DNA of 64,000 nt from Roseiarcus sp963794655 (GCA_963794655.1 CAWCEV010000008.1:124001-188000); one strand, 5' to 3'; shown: positions 34,832-44,233, counted from the first letter of the stretch. Program-made: numbers and translations. Notes: a model not told the origin generated them from the sequence alone.

Positions 34832-35947
34832 ATGAGTGTCGACCCAGCGAATAGTTCCGTTTTGCCGATCGGCGGGTTTTTTGGCTTGGCCATCGACGAT
34901 ATCCCGCCCGTCCTCGATTCCGTTTGGTCGGAATGGACGAGGCACTATCCCCGAGTTTCCAAGTTTGGAACGGCGCGAGCCGCCATGATCGCTCTGATCG
35001 GGGCTCTCCTTCCCAAACGCGTGTGGTTGCCCGCCTATTTTTGCGGCGAAGTGGTAACGGCGATCTCGGCCGCGACGACGAGATTGGGCGTCGAAATCCA
35101 TACCTTCGGGCTCAATCGTGACCTTGAGCCCGACATCCCATCTCTGAGCAACCGCATTGGAGCAGGCGATCTCTTCATTGTGGTCGATTATTTTGGCTCG
35201 CCGCCAAGCCAAAAGTTTCGTGACTTTGCCCGTGATCGAAACGACGTAGTATGGGTCGAAGACCGAGCTCAAACGTTGTGGACGGCAGATGCGCCATGGG
35301 GCACATGGTGTCTCTTTAGTCCCCGAAAGCTATTGGGCGTGGCGCACGGCGGTCTGCTTCTGGGAGAGAGAACGGTTTCTCTCCCTGGGGATGACCTCAG
35401 TAATCGGACTGATCTGGCTGTCGCTTTGCCCGAATTAATGCGATACGAGGATCAAATTGAGCGACAAAATGACCTATGGTACGCGGCCTATAAAGCGCGC
35501 GAAGATGGGTTGGACGGCTCCGGTCCGATATCGCGCCTAGCTGAGGCGCTCCTCCATCGCGTCCCAATTGAGCCGCTGGTTAGAGCCCGACAAGTCAATT
35601 ATAGCTATCTTCTTGAAAGGCTTGGCCACCTGGCGGCGTGGCCGCGCGCCCCAGCGAACATCGCACCCTTCGGATTACCCATCCTCGTGCAAGATTCTTT
35701 GCTGTTCTCGCGAACACTTGCCGAAGAGCGGCTGTTTTGTCCACGCCACTGGCCCGCACTCGGATCGGACCCATCTCTTTTTTCGTATGAGCATCGATTG
35801 TCACAGCAATTGTTGACCTTGCCGTGCGATCATCGGTATGGAATCGAAGAACTCGCGCGACTTGCCGACGCAATTCTTCGTCTCGTTCCCAACTCTACCA
35901 GGGCAAAGTTAGAACCTAATGAAAAAGACCATAGAATCGACGCGTGA
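34832..35947 (+). CDS. DegT/DnrJ-like PLP-fold protein
   Basis: A 371-residue protein with the fold pattern of DegT/DnrJ/EryC1 sugar aminotransferases. FGTARAAMIALIGAL is the cofactor-phosphate region, VWLPAYFCGEVV and LFIVVDYFGSPPSQ are core strands, VVWVEDRAQTLW is the PLP ring-contact region, and FSPRKLLGVAHGG contains the candidate Schiff-base Lys. It is divergent from canonical members, so the reaction is uncertain. It overlaps the next methyltransferase gene by 29 bp and is part of a glycan-modification cluster. Start at 34832 (MSVDPANS). Confidence 0.72.
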   Translation: MSVDPANSSVLPIGGFFGLAIDDIPPVLDSVWSEWTRHYPRVSKFGTARAAMIALIGALLPKRVWLPAYFCGEVVTAISAATTRLGVEIHTFGLNRDLEPDIPSLSNRIGAGDLFIVVDYFGSPPSQKFRDFARDRNDVVWVEDRAQTLWTADAPWGTWCLFSPRKLLGVAHGGLLLGERTVSLPGDDLSNRTDLAVALPELMRYEDQIERQNDLWYAAYKAREDGLDGSGPISRLAEALLHRVPIEPLVRARQVNYSYLLERLGHLAAWPRAPANIAPFGLPILVQDSLLFSRTLAEERLFCPRHWPALGSDPSLFSYEHRLSQQLLTLPCDHRYGIEELARLADAILRLVPNSTRAKLEPNEKDHRIDA

Positions 35948-36641
35948 TTGGCAGAGTTTTTGGGCGCACGCTGTTGAGCATGCAGGAACCGAGGATTTGT
36001 TTCGGCAGGTCGGTCGCACGGTCGTAGGCGTGCCGGAGCCGAAAGAGCAACTTGAGATTCTTGTACGCGTGATCGCTGAAGGGCTTAAACTGGGTCAGGA
36101 CGACGTGCTGCTCGATTTGTGCTGTGGCAATGGCCTTGTTACCGTGCGACTTTCCCCGTTATGCGGTTCAATTCTCGCCGTCGACTATTCGAACGAGCTT
36201 ATCCAAGTCGCAAGAACCGCCAACTCGGCGCGCAATATCACCTATATGAGCCGCAGCGTCGAAAGCCTGCTTCCGGGAGACCTTCCTTCGACCGGGCCGA
36301 CGAAGATTTGCATGATCGCTGGAATGCAGTATTTCACTGCGCCAATGATACGCCGGCTGCTTATTTCGCTGCGAAGATTGGCGCGCGTTGACCTTGAACT
36401 GCTGTTTACTGCAGTCCCGGACGCCGAAAAGTTGGATGAATTTTACAATACTCCGGAAAGACGCGCCGAGTACGAGCGGCGGAGCGCGGCCGGAAATGAG
36501 GCAATAGGCACCTGGTGGGATCGTCGTCATTTGGTTTCGATCTTCCAGCAGGAGGGATATGAGGCCCGAGCCGCTGACCAGAATCCATCCTTGCTTACCG
36601 CCCACTACCGCTTTGATGTCTTGGCGCATCTATCGATTTGA
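35919..36641 (+). CDS. Class I SAM-dependent methyltransferase
   Basis: A 240-residue methyltransferase: motif I LLDLCCGNGLVTVRL, acidic loop LAVDYSNELI, then ICMIAGMQYFT as the motif IV region. A C-terminal cap follows (YERRSAAGNEAIGTWWDRR). Likely modifies a sugar or glycan precursor, by its neighbours. It starts 29 bp before the DegT-like stop, so translation is coupled. Confidence 0.8.
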   Translation: MKKTIESTRDWQSFWAHAVEHAGTEDLFRQVGRTVVGVPEPKEQLEILVRVIAEGLKLGQDDVLLDLCCGNGLVTVRLSPLCGSILAVDYSNELIQVARTANSARNITYMSRSVESLLPGDLPSTGPTKICMIAGMQYFTAPMIRRLLISLRRLARVDLELLFTAVPDAEKLDEFYNTPERRAEYERRSAAGNEAIGTWWDRRHLVSIFQQEGYEARAADQNPSLLTAHYRFDVLAHLSI

Positions 36642-36751
36642 ATTTGCCTGGCTGCAAAGTCCCCACCGACGTATCATTGGATGGTTGACGGTGAAAGTAG
36701 GCGGGAAACCTGCAATCGGCGCCAGCGCGCAAGCAATCGGAATCCGTGATT

Positions 36752-38098
36752 ATGCGTTTTAGACGCGCGCATACGGTTCAGCGCCGGAGAATCCTGGAAA
36801 GCGGCCTGTTCGATGGAGAGTGGTATCGGTCCCAGTTTCCTCAAGCGGCTCCCTCCGGCGATCTCTTGGAGCACTATCTTCAGAACGGCGCCAGGCTGAG
36901 CTTCACGCCCAGCCGCAACTTTGATGCTGCTTGGTACCTTAAGAGCAATCCCGATGTCGCGGCTACCGGCGTCAACCCGCTGCTACACTACGTCATATGG
37001 GGTCAAGGAGAGGGCCGAGAGGCAAGAAAGGTAGTCCATCAGGAATCTCTCTCCGAGTTACGCGATAAGCTTTTGTCCTTCCAAGAAAAGCATCAGGCTG
37101 ACGTCCGTCATCTACGCTCGGAGAACGAGTTTTTGAGAACCGCAGTGGAGCAAAGCCAATCCAGCGCGTTGGGCGATATTGCTGACCTGCGCCAGGAATT
37201 CTCCAGTTGGCGGGAGCGGTCGGAAGCCGACCTCAAGGATGTGGTTAGTCAGAATGAGATGTTTAGAGGCCAGATCGGATATATTCTGGAGATGACCAGC
37301 GATTTACCTCGCGAGCGGCAGCGGCTTGATTACGTTTTGGGAGAGCTGGAAGGAATTGGAAAACTGTATTTGGACCTTCGCGCGGCCCGAAAAACACCGG
37401 AGTTCCAGTCGGCTTTTGACCAGCCCTCCCCTTTGGTGACCGTCTGTACAGGGACGACCGACCAGCCAAAGGTCATAGTAGACCGTTGTTTGAAGTCGAT
37501 AAGAGAGCAGACATATGAGAATCTACAGATATTGATCATTGGGGACCATTGTAGCGATGAAACCGTTGAGCGGATTGCCGAATTGAAAGACAGCCGCATA
37601 GAGTTCCACAATTTACCGCGGCGCGGTCCCTATCCGAGGCCAGGGCTTGACCGTTGGTATGTCGCTGGAACGAACGCGGCCAACGCGTCCCAACCACTGG
37701 CAAGAGGCAAATTCATCACTTATCTCGATGATGACGACAGATATGAGCCGGATCGTATCGAAACCCTCGTGAAGTTGGCGCAGGCCAATCGGGCGGAATT
37801 CCTATGGCACAAGTTCTGGTACCTCCAACCGGACGGAACCTGGGCCCTATGGGGAAACGGCAAACTTGAACAGGGCCAGGTTGGGACTTCAATGACATTT
37901 TACCACAACTACTTCAGCAAGATTCCTTGGGATATGAACGCTTATCGGATTCCGGAGCCCGGCGACTGGAACCGTCTTCGCAAGATAAAGCACCTTCGGC
38001 CAAACGCGGTTTTCGTTGATAAACCTCTCACTTGGTACTACAAAAACTACGAAGCCACCCCTTTTGTGGCTCAGGACGGCGAAGAGTTCCTGGATTAA
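36752..38098 (+). CDS. Family 2 glycosyltransferase with N-terminal coiled coil
   Basis: A 448-residue glycosyltransferase. Residues ~15-90 carry two copies of a surface-glycan linker motif (FDGEWYRSQFP; FDAAWYLKSNPDVAATGVNP then HYVIWGQGEGR). Residues ~95-200 form a coiled coil. The GT-A domain runs from about 225: VTVCTGTTDQPKVIVDRCLK, QILIIGDHCSD and the acidic metal motif YLDDDDRYEPDR. Starts at ATG 36752 or GTG 36746. Probably builds an exopolysaccharide or O-antigen. Base composition is lower in GC than the conserved chromosome, suggesting acquisition. Confidence 0.85.
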   Translation: MRFRRAHTVQRRRILESGLFDGEWYRSQFPQAAPSGDLLEHYLQNGARLSFTPSRNFDAAWYLKSNPDVAATGVNPLLHYVIWGQGEGREARKVVHQESLSELRDKLLSFQEKHQADVRHLRSENEFLRTAVEQSQSSALGDIADLRQEFSSWRERSEADLKDVVSQNEMFRGQIGYILEMTSDLPRERQRLDYVLGELEGIGKLYLDLRAARKTPEFQSAFDQPSPLVTVCTGTTDQPKVIVDRCLKSIREQTYENLQILIIGDHCSDETVERIAELKDSRIEFHNLPRRGPYPRPGLDRWYVAGTNAANASQPLARGKFITYLDDDDRYEPDRIETLVKLAQANRAEFLWHKFWYLQPDGTWALWGNGKLEQGQVGTSMTFYHNYFSKIPWDMNAYRIPEPGDWNRLRKIKHLRPNAVFVDKPLTWYYKNYEATPFVAQDGEEFLD

Positions 38099-38607
38099 GC
38101 CGCGTTAAGCGGCCTAATTCGCATTCACTAGATAGATCAATATGTTAGGCTGACGCTGGGTAAGTCGCCCCCGGTTTGCCCCCCGGTTGCGAGCCGCGAG
38201 GACCCCGGCAAAGAACACTCAGTCGAACGCGCGATTAGCCGTCCAACGACCCGCGTTGGTAGGGCGGCCATATTAGGCTAATCCGGTTCTCGCGCTGGCG
38301 GTCAGACTGGACAGCTTGCCGTTCTTGGTGACCGCATAGACGCGGAGCGTACTTGTGACCGTTGGCGGCGGAAGCGGCGGGGCGCTTCGGGGATTCGGTC
38401 TCAGGATCACCGCCGAGGTGACGGCCGCGATGACTCCATCCCAAGGTAGTATGGAATTGGGCGCGCCCATCGTCGATGTGGCCAGGTCGTGGACATCGTC
38501 ACGGCGAAGGTGACGGAACTGACCATTGAAATTCCCGAGATCGTTGTCCTGCCTACCCGTGAAGTGACATTCGACTAACATGAAAGCTAGGCACCTCGGC
38601 CGATCAA
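38099..38607. other. Intergenic between glycan cluster and LysR gene
   Basis: About 510 bp. A minus-strand frame (~38273-38500) has no family I can name. A short GCCGC-GTTAA-GCGGC hairpin (38099-38113) follows the glycosyltransferase stop, without a T-tract. No other feature is supported. Confidence 0.3.
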
Positions 38608-39534
38608 TCAACTCGCTCGCTCTCGTTTCCATTGTCGCACCGCCAGTGCACTGTCATTCGACCACGTTCCCAACATGGCTTCGTGTACGAGCGCGCCTAC
38701 GGCGGGTGAATGCGGGCGCCCACGCACCGTCACCAGGCTCACTTCGCGCGAGAACTCCGGGTCCACGAGCGGCTTCGCGACAACGCCGTGCTGACACGCG
38801 GTGCGTTCTGGCATGAAGGAATAGCCCATTCCCGCGGCTGCGAGTGCGAGAATCCAATCGTCGCGATCACTGGAATAGACGATCTCATTGAAAAGGCCCT
38901 GCTGATTGAACACTGTTCGAGCAAAGTCTCCATACTCGCAATTCGTTCGCCGCAGATAAGGAGTTCCGATCAGATCCGGCACTCTCACTTCCTTTAGCTT
39001 CGCCAGCGCATGGTCCTGAGAAACCGCAACGACGAACCTTTCGTGAAACAGCGGCAGGTAATGGAAGCTTGGGTCGCGTTCTTCTCCGGCCTTACAGAAG
39101 ATCGCAACTTCGAGTTCACCGTTGCGGAGATCGTCGCCTATCTTGGCCGCGGGCGCGTCACCAATCTCGAGGAGAATGCCAGGGTGACGAGTTCGGACAT
39201 TGCCAAGCAGCGAGACAAGATCTGTCGGCGCGATCGTGCACATGATCCCAAGTTTGAGACGCGTCGCTTTCAATTCCCGGAAGCTCTGAGCCTCGCGTGC
39301 CGCGGCCTGCGCTTGACTGAAGACCTCGTCCAGGTGCGGCTTTACAATTCGGCCCAATTCGGACAGGTGCGTGGTCGATCGCTCTCGATGGAATAAGGCG
39401 CCTCCGAACTCCTCTTCGAGGTTTTTGATCGAGCGCGTGAGCGACGGCTGAGAAACCTTGCAGCGGGCCGCCGCGCGAGTGAAGTTCAGCTCATCGCAAA
39501 GTGCACGGAAGTAGACGATCTGCTGCATTTCCAT
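38608..39534 (-). CDS. LysR-type transcriptional regulator
   Basis: A 308-residue LysR protein. The N-terminal winged helix-turn-helix (IVYFRALCDELNFTRAAAR then CKVSQPSLTRSIKNLEEEFG) is followed by an inducer-binding domain with LKLGIMCTIAPTDLVSLL, GELEVAIFC and RFVVAVSQDHAL. It lies downstream of the P460-DUF4331 pair on the same strand, not in the usual divergent position, so its targets are unclear. Redox-type targets are possible but not shown. Confidence 0.88.
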   Translation of the reverse strand: MEMQQIVYFRALCDELNFTRAAARCKVSQPSLTRSIKNLEEEFGGALFHRERSTTHLSELGRIVKPHLDEVFSQAQAAAREAQSFRELKATRLKLGIMCTIAPTDLVSLLGNVRTRHPGILLEIGDAPAAKIGDDLRNGELEVAIFCKAGEERDPSFHYLPLFHERFVVAVSQDHALAKLKEVRVPDLIGTPYLRRTNCEYGDFARTVFNQQGLFNEIVYSSDRDDWILALAAAGMGYSFMPERTACQHGVVAKPLVDPEFSREVSLVTVRGRPHSPAVGALVHEAMLGTWSNDSALAVRQWKRERAS

Positions 39535-39775
39535 AGAGGAAGTCTTTCACCGAACATAATGTAACAGTGTGGTCCGCCGCGCGCGGTCTGACGATATTAG
39601 CGCCTCGAAACGGTATGGCCAAAGGCGGAGTCAGAGAAACCTCGACCTTTCGCGGCCGGTACTGCCGCCGCGAAGCGCCCATGATTCGTGTCAGAACCGG
39701 TGATTAAGGATCGGCGCGTCTCCGCAACCGCACTTCAAACGGTGTGTGCTTGGCGCGGATCTGTTTGGCAGCTTT

Positions 39776-40403
39776 TTAGTGTGACTCGTCGTCTGCCGCC
39801 GCGAGACCGATGTGAGCTTGCGAGATCACATAGTCGGTCCTGGATGCGACAGCGACGTGACAGGCCTCGCAAGTGTTCTTTGGCCGCAACAAAGCCGTGG
39901 GATTGTAGGGCGGAGGCTTGTGGCCGAAACTGAAGTATCCCCAGTGGCCGGGAGCATCGCTGAACCGCTTGTCGTCTTTCACCATCATGCCAAGGCCTGC
40001 GAATCACTTTCGAAGATGCCGTCGCCTATGGGAGAAGCGCAAAGAAACGTCGCCGGGTCGCACCCCTGACCAACGCGTATCGCGCTAAACTCTTTGACGG
40101 TTTGCGTTCCATCCGGCCAGCGTCCCGTTCTGCGGAACAGCGTGAGGGCATGCGGCTCCACATAAGCGTTAAAGATTTCTGGGGTTTTGGTTGGCAGTCC
40201 GTCGAGAATGTTCCGATCGGCTTGAGTCGCGTCCCAACGTGAACCCAATGCCGGTATCCCTGCGGTAAATTCAAGGAACCGTCATTATTGAAAGACGCTG
40301 CGGCCACAGAACCTGGATTTTGCGACCGCGCCATTGTCACTACGCATGCGGCCGCCAAGACTGCTAAACCCGTGACCAATAAGGTTTTCGGTTGTTTCAT
40401 CAT
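39776..40403 (-). pseudogene. Cytochrome P460 family protein, two frameshifts
   Basis: A c-type haem protein of the P460 family broken in two places. Frame 1 (40403 on) gives a signal peptide and LNLPQGYRHWVHVGTRLKPI. A missing base near 40225 moves to frame 2, NILDGLPTKTPEIFNAYVEP to GIFES. A second shift near 40005 leads to LGMMVKDDKRFSDAPGHWGY and CEACH, the haem-attachment C-x2-C-H. All family blocks are present in order, so loss is recent or due to sequencing indels. P460 proteins oxidise hydroxylamine or detoxify NO. It starts 4 bp inside the DUF4331 gene end. Confidence 0.75.
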
Positions 40404-41470
40404 CGGGCTGTCGGCGGGACGTGGGCCGGCATAACGCCCTTCTGCTCGTCGTTGGAATAAGGTTCCCCAAAATAAGGGAACTCGGGCCGGACACGCTTCG
40501 TGTCGGGCCTCACGCCGTCGCCCAAAGCAGTATTGGTGGCGAGGGTTAGGATGACATCCATGACGTCGTCGGCGAGCCCGCGGCCATTGATTCCGACGAA
40601 ATCAAACGAGGCCGCCGTGCCGAGTTCATAGGGCAGCGTAGTCGGACAGAGCCGTTCAATCAGGCGCTTGGCATATTCCTGCGGATCGACCGCCGAGCCG
40701 GCTAGGCCTGTCAGCATGGCCGCGACCTTTCCGATCTGGCTTGCGAACTGGGGAAAATCGGCAGCAGGCGCCGAACGATTGTAGGCTTCGTGCATATTCT
40801 CATCGGGCATGAATACGTGTGTTATCAGGGGTAAGCCCCAGCGCGACACTTGAACCTCCGGTGCGTGGCCGAGAAGCGACACCGTGGCCCAGGACCGCAC
40901 GCGCCCTTTGCCGATCATCGGCGTTGGGACTTCCAGCACGATAGCGCTGACATTGCGCCGCTCGAACAGGTTCTTGCGATTGAGAAAGGCGTCTGGATCG
41001 AACCGGTTGTCCTGGAACGCCGCAGTACGGAAACGTGCTAGCGCAACGCCATCGCCCGCGAAAAGGTCGGGTGCCAGACCGGCAAAGACCCGAACACCGG
41101 CGGCGGCAGCGATCGTCTCGCCGGTTCGCCCGCTTGCGATGATGTCGCCATCCAGCCCCTGAGTAGCTAAAGCGCCGACCGACCGCAGCACTTCGAACAA
41201 CTGCACATGCCGATGCTCGTTTTGCCCACTATGCTCGACCGTTCCGAACCGCACCTTGAAGGTCAGTTCCTCGCGCCCGTCGCCGTCCAAATCGAAACGG
41301 AAGGCGTACAATCCCTCCTCTCGAAAGGAATCGGGCGCCGATAACCCGGCATCCGGATTGACAGTCATCGCCATTACCGTCGCGCCTGGCGCGCCCTCGA
41401 AGAGGTAGAAATCACATACATTGATCCGCGGATCTTCGCGCGCGGTTGGCGTGTCAAAATGATGGGACAT
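40400..41470 (-). CDS. DUF4331 family protein
   Basis: A 356-residue DUF4331 protein. SHHFDTPTAREDPRINVCDF at the N-terminus and the central ETIAAAAGVRVFAGLAPDLF segment are the family's signatures. No signal peptide is evident. Function unknown; homologues are often exported and found with redox proteins. It overlaps the P460 gene start by 4 bp, so the two were translationally coupled. Codon use is similar for both. Confidence 0.85.
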   Translation of the reverse strand: MSHHFDTPTAREDPRINVCDFYLFEGAPGATVMAMTVNPDAGLSAPDSFREEGLYAFRFDLDGDGREELTFKVRFGTVEHSGQNEHRHVQLFEVLRSVGALATQGLDGDIIASGRTGETIAAAAGVRVFAGLAPDLFAGDGVALARFRTAAFQDNRFDPDAFLNRKNLFERRNVSAIVLEVPTPMIGKGRVRSWATVSLLGHAPEVQVSRWGLPLITHVFMPDENMHEAYNRSAPAADFPQFASQIGKVAAMLTGLAGSAVDPQEYAKRLIERLCPTTLPYELGTAASFDFVGINGRGLADDVMDVILTLATNTALGDGVRPDTKRVRPEFPYFGEPYSNDEQKGVMPAHVPPTAR

Positions 41471-41732
41471 CGGTCACATCCTCTCGCATGAGCTATATTA
41501 GGGAGCGCCAAGCGCATGGTCACAGCAGCCCGCACGTGGCGATCGCTGCTCTGTGTCTCCTGGAAAACGACTGATTTTCAAAGGTATGAATGCGATAGTT
41601 TCGCGCTATGGGCTTCGGCCTTCTCGCGACCTGAAGACGAGTTTATTCAGCGTCTTTCAACCACTGGCCGCCGCGATCAGCTGCCCTTTCGAAGTCGCTC
41701 CTTCGAGTTGCGGCGCGGCTCAGGAGCCCGCT

Positions 41733-42200
41733 TTGTTCTCACCGCTCGACGACGTCGCACACGTCATTCAGACTGCTCTGACGCCCGCCTTTCTGCTGGC
41801 AGCTTTGGCCGGTCTGCTTGGCGTCTTCGCCAGCCGGCTCGATGGCGTCGCCGACCGGTTGGAGCAGCTGTCGCGTCAGATGAGGACCGACGAACAGGCG
41901 CATCAATACTGCGCAAGGGAGCTCACGCGGTTACACCATCGATCGAAACTTCTCGACGCAGCGGTGATGCTCGGCGCCGTCGGAGGAGGATTGAGCTGCG
42001 TGGCGGCCCTGCTCTTATTTCTTGGAGGATTCGGACGGTCGGTCGTAGCCGCCAACGTGCTTCTTGCAGCTTTCGGCCTCGCGCTCATCATGACGATCGG
42101 CTCGATAGCCGCATTTGTAGGAGAGATGGGTCTGTCGAGCCGCGCGATCCGTGCCGAGATTTCCGTTCGCCAATCGCAGGGCGATGCACACCAGCTATGA
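41733..42200 (+). CDS. DUF2721 membrane protein
   Basis: A 155-residue inner-membrane protein. FSPLDDVAHVIQTALTPAFL followed by LAALAGLLGVFASRLDGVAD is the DUF2721 N-terminus, with TM helices at about residues 15-35 and two more after the charged RQMRTDEQAHQY segment. The start is TTG 41733, six bases after CAGGAG; the open frame to 41553 upstream lacks family similarity. The start is thus non-standard. Function unknown. Confidence 0.72.
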   Translation: MFSPLDDVAHVIQTALTPAFLLAALAGLLGVFASRLDGVADRLEQLSRQMRTDEQAHQYCARELTRLHHRSKLLDAAVMLGAVGGGLSCVAALLLFLGGFGRSVVAANVLLAAFGLALIMTIGSIAAFVGEMGLSSRAIRAEISVRQSQGDAHQL

Positions 42201-42754
42201 GCCGAATACGCTCCGTTGGCTTGCTCATATTGCGGTAGTTGAGTAGGATCCGCGTGTGGTCGAGGCGAATACCTACCGCCGCCTTGTTCATAGTTCCCTA
42301 ATCCCGTGTCGCTGCCGCCTTGTTCTGTTCCTCTGCTTATCGCATCAAGCATTTGCTGAGCGTTCAGAAAATCGTTCGTACTCATCTTATCACGAAGGAA
42401 ACTGACGAGGTCTTCTATAGAATTGTTCATACCATTTCTCCCGCAGTATACTGGCAAGGGCAACAATATATAGTTTGGTTATGTTTCAGAAATAGTAAGG
42501 AAGCAGCGATGTTGAGCCTGTTGGAAGGGCTCGGGGCGGCGTAGACGGCGTGAGCGCATTGCCGCTGCGAAGGTCCGCGAAGTTGCACACACAGTAGGGG
42601 AGAGGTCTACGGGGCGGGCAGAGCAACTGGCCGCGCGAATAACGCTCCTCGTGTCGCAACTCGCACAAGCGGCGGAAAGCCGATCGGAGATCGGCGAGAG
42701 CGAGCGGCGCCTAGTAAATTTGCCGCCCAGCCTTTTGTTGCCGCGACCCGAAAC
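42201..42754. other. Mostly non-coding interval with possible small ORF
   Basis: A minus-strand frame from ATG 42430 begins MNNSIEDLVSFLRDKMSTND and is helical, like small phage-associated proteins, but it runs into the DUF2721 gene without a stop, so it is probably truncated. 42594-42617 holds a short repeat found again at 46963-46986. Nothing else is supported. Confidence 0.3.
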
Positions 42755-43240
42755 TCACTTCTGGGCCGCGGGCGCGGCAGGCTTCAGGCCGTGGGCAAGC
42801 ATGATCGCCTCCATCTTCGCGATATCGGGACGACCACCAGCTGCCGCGTCAATCACTTCGGCGGACTCGCGAAAGAAGCGCGGACCGATTGCGGCAGGCG
42901 TGATCACACAAAGAGCTTTGGCGTCGCGGCGATCATTGTTGTCAAAGCGGTGAATGGCCCCGCGTGGAATGCACAACGCCTGCCCAGGTCTCAGGTCGAA
43001 TTGGCGGCGATCGACCGTCCAGGTGAGCACGCCATCGATCGCGTAAATCGTCTCCTCATAGCGGTCGTGACTATGCGCCGGTGCTGTAAGACCCTGAGCG
43101 GCCGGCACCCCCAGCTCGAACGCCGCGATGCTTCCTCCCGAATCCTCGCTGGTGATCAGGAAACGCACTGTGAGCGGCCCGAGACGGATAAGTTCTTCGG
43201 ACGGATTGGCGCGCAGGTCGTCGATGATTTCCGGTGACAA
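42755..43240 (-). CDS. Cupin-domain protein
   Basis: A single-cupin protein of ~161 residues. Metal-binding motif 1 is APAHSHDRYEETIYAIDGVL (two His, Glu), and motif 2 PRGAIHRFDN. C-terminal part is helical. The start is TTG 43240 (preceded by AAAGGGA); a GTG at 43273 would place the operator inside the coding region. The same start and ribosome-site layout recurs in the truncated duplicate upstream of marR, supporting this choice. Relatives include small metal-dependent dioxygenases or isomerases. Likely regulated by the MarR protein through the upstream palindrome. Confidence 0.82.
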   Translation of the reverse strand: MSPEIIDDLRANPSEELIRLGPLTVRFLITSEDSGGSIAAFELGVPAAQGLTAPAHSHDRYEETIYAIDGVLTWTVDRRQFDLRPGQALCIPRGAIHRFDNNDRRDAKALCVITPAAIGPRFFRESAEVIDAAAGGRPDIAKMEAIMLAHGLKPAAPAAQK

Positions 43241-43310
43241 AACTATTCCCTTTGGGTAAACTTCCTTTACCACCGTGGGTAAACAGAACTACTTCATGTC
43301 AACGCCCTCT
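43198..43310. repeat. Direct repeat copy A (cupin-marR promoter region)
   Basis: About 110 bp closely similar to 44488-44598, in the same orientation. Blocks in common include TTGGCGCGCAGGTC, GATTTCCGRTGACAAA, GGGTAAACT and ATGTCAACRCCCTCT. This copy contains the 5' end of the intact cupin gene and, at 43296, the first five codons of a marR gene that breaks off. Confidence 0.8.
43255..43271. promoter_or_regulatory. Predicted MarR operator, cupin promoter
   Basis: GGTAAACTTCCTTTACC, a perfect 6-bp inverted repeat with a 5-bp centre, placed just upstream of the cupin TTG start. The same GGTAAA-N5-TTTACC form occurs before marR. A further GGTAAA half-site lies at 43278-43283. Confidence 0.65.
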
Positions 43311-43384
43311 CGCGAACAAGGGCAGGTGGCTCGCCGCGTTGGTCTCTGTGGCCCCTTCGACCCCCCAGCAGACCGACCGTGGGA

Positions 43385-44176
43385 TTACCCAAAAAGATGC
43401 TGATGACCAAGGTCGTGATGATGAGCGTCGACGCCGACGAGCGGAAGGGCAAGCTCCGGCGCACTATGGCTATGCCCCACGTCCGCATGCGCAGGAGCCT
43501 TGGTTACGACTAGGGTTGAAAAAGTCGTCCCCCAATGATCTGCGCCAACACTAAGTTTGAACGTAGTCCCGGATTGCATATCCTTCAATTGATAGCTCGC
43601 GTGCTGATCATTGTTGTAAGTGATGGTCAAAATGTTGTTTTTTAAGTCGAAGCTTGTAACATCCATACTCGGCGAATTTTGCGCAAGGCCTCCGAACTGA
43701 AGGACGTCGCCGACAGCAAGACCCGTAATAGTCCCTTTGAAATTATGGGGGTCTTCAAGACCGATCCCCTTGCCCACAAACGGACCAACTGCGTTTACGA
43801 ACGTGACGTTGTCGATTGTGCTGGTCGAGTCGGCAAGAATGCTGCCGTTGGCGATCACAGTGTTATCGGCGACCGATCCGTCGTGGAGATCTAGTTGGTT
43901 GCCGTAACCGTTCAGCTTGGTGTGATCAGCGGTCGCGTGATCGAGCACCAGAAAACCGCCGTTGATCGTGGTGAGATCGGCTGCGCCGCCGCGCACCACC
44001 TCTCGGCCATCGTTGATCGTCGTGAGGACCGAGGTCCCGCCTTTGACGACGTACTCCGATGCTCCCTCGTTGACTGTTACGTGCTGAGACTTTCCGTGAT
44101 CGAGGACATTCACAACATCCCCTTTATTCAGAACGAGGGGGTTCGTGTTGTTCGGGGGTATGGTGTACTGGGTCAT
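43385..44176 (-). CDS. AIDA-repeat-like protein with His-rich C-terminus
   Basis: A 263-residue protein built of ~18-residue repeats of the AIDA/autotransporter type (GGTSVLTTINDGREVVRGG, AADLTTINGGFLVLDHATAD), predicted to fold as a beta-helix. The C-terminal third is beta-rich, ending in a His-rich segment (HADVGHSHSAPE, DAHHHDLGHQHLF) likely to bind metal. There is no Sec signal; N-terminus MTQYTIPPNN and C-terminal location fit type I secretion, but this is inference. ATG 44176 is preceded by AGGAGA. It probably forms an operon with the small secreted-protein gene. Confidence 0.68.
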   Translation of the reverse strand: MTQYTIPPNNTNPLVLNKGDVVNVLDHGKSQHVTVNEGASEYVVKGGTSVLTTINDGREVVRGGAADLTTINGGFLVLDHATADHTKLNGYGNQLDLHDGSVADNTVIANGSILADSTSTIDNVTFVNAVGPFVGKGIGLEDPHNFKGTITGLAVGDVLQFGGLAQNSPSMDVTSFDLKNNILTITYNNDQHASYQLKDMQSGTTFKLSVGADHWGTTFSTLVVTKAPAHADVGHSHSAPELALPLVGVDAHHHDLGHQHLFG

Positions 44177-44233
44177 TGCATCATTCTCCTGGGCATGAAG
44201 CCGAATGTCAGCGCTCCGGCGCTCTCAGGTCGA

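Noticed and set aside
38273..38632. Minus-strand frame between glycosyltransferase and LysR genes
   Set aside because: No recognised family, low complexity, and overlaps the LysR end; not supported.
41903..42466. Minus-strand frame opposite DUF2721
   Set aside because: Most is antisense shadow. Only the first ~50 codons look protein-like, so it is noted as a possible truncated small gene.
43234..43554. Plus-strand frame across the cupin promoter
   Set aside because: Overlaps repeat copy A and the AIDA gene; Pro/Arg-rich with no motif. Only the first five marR codons at 43296 are a meaningful remnant.
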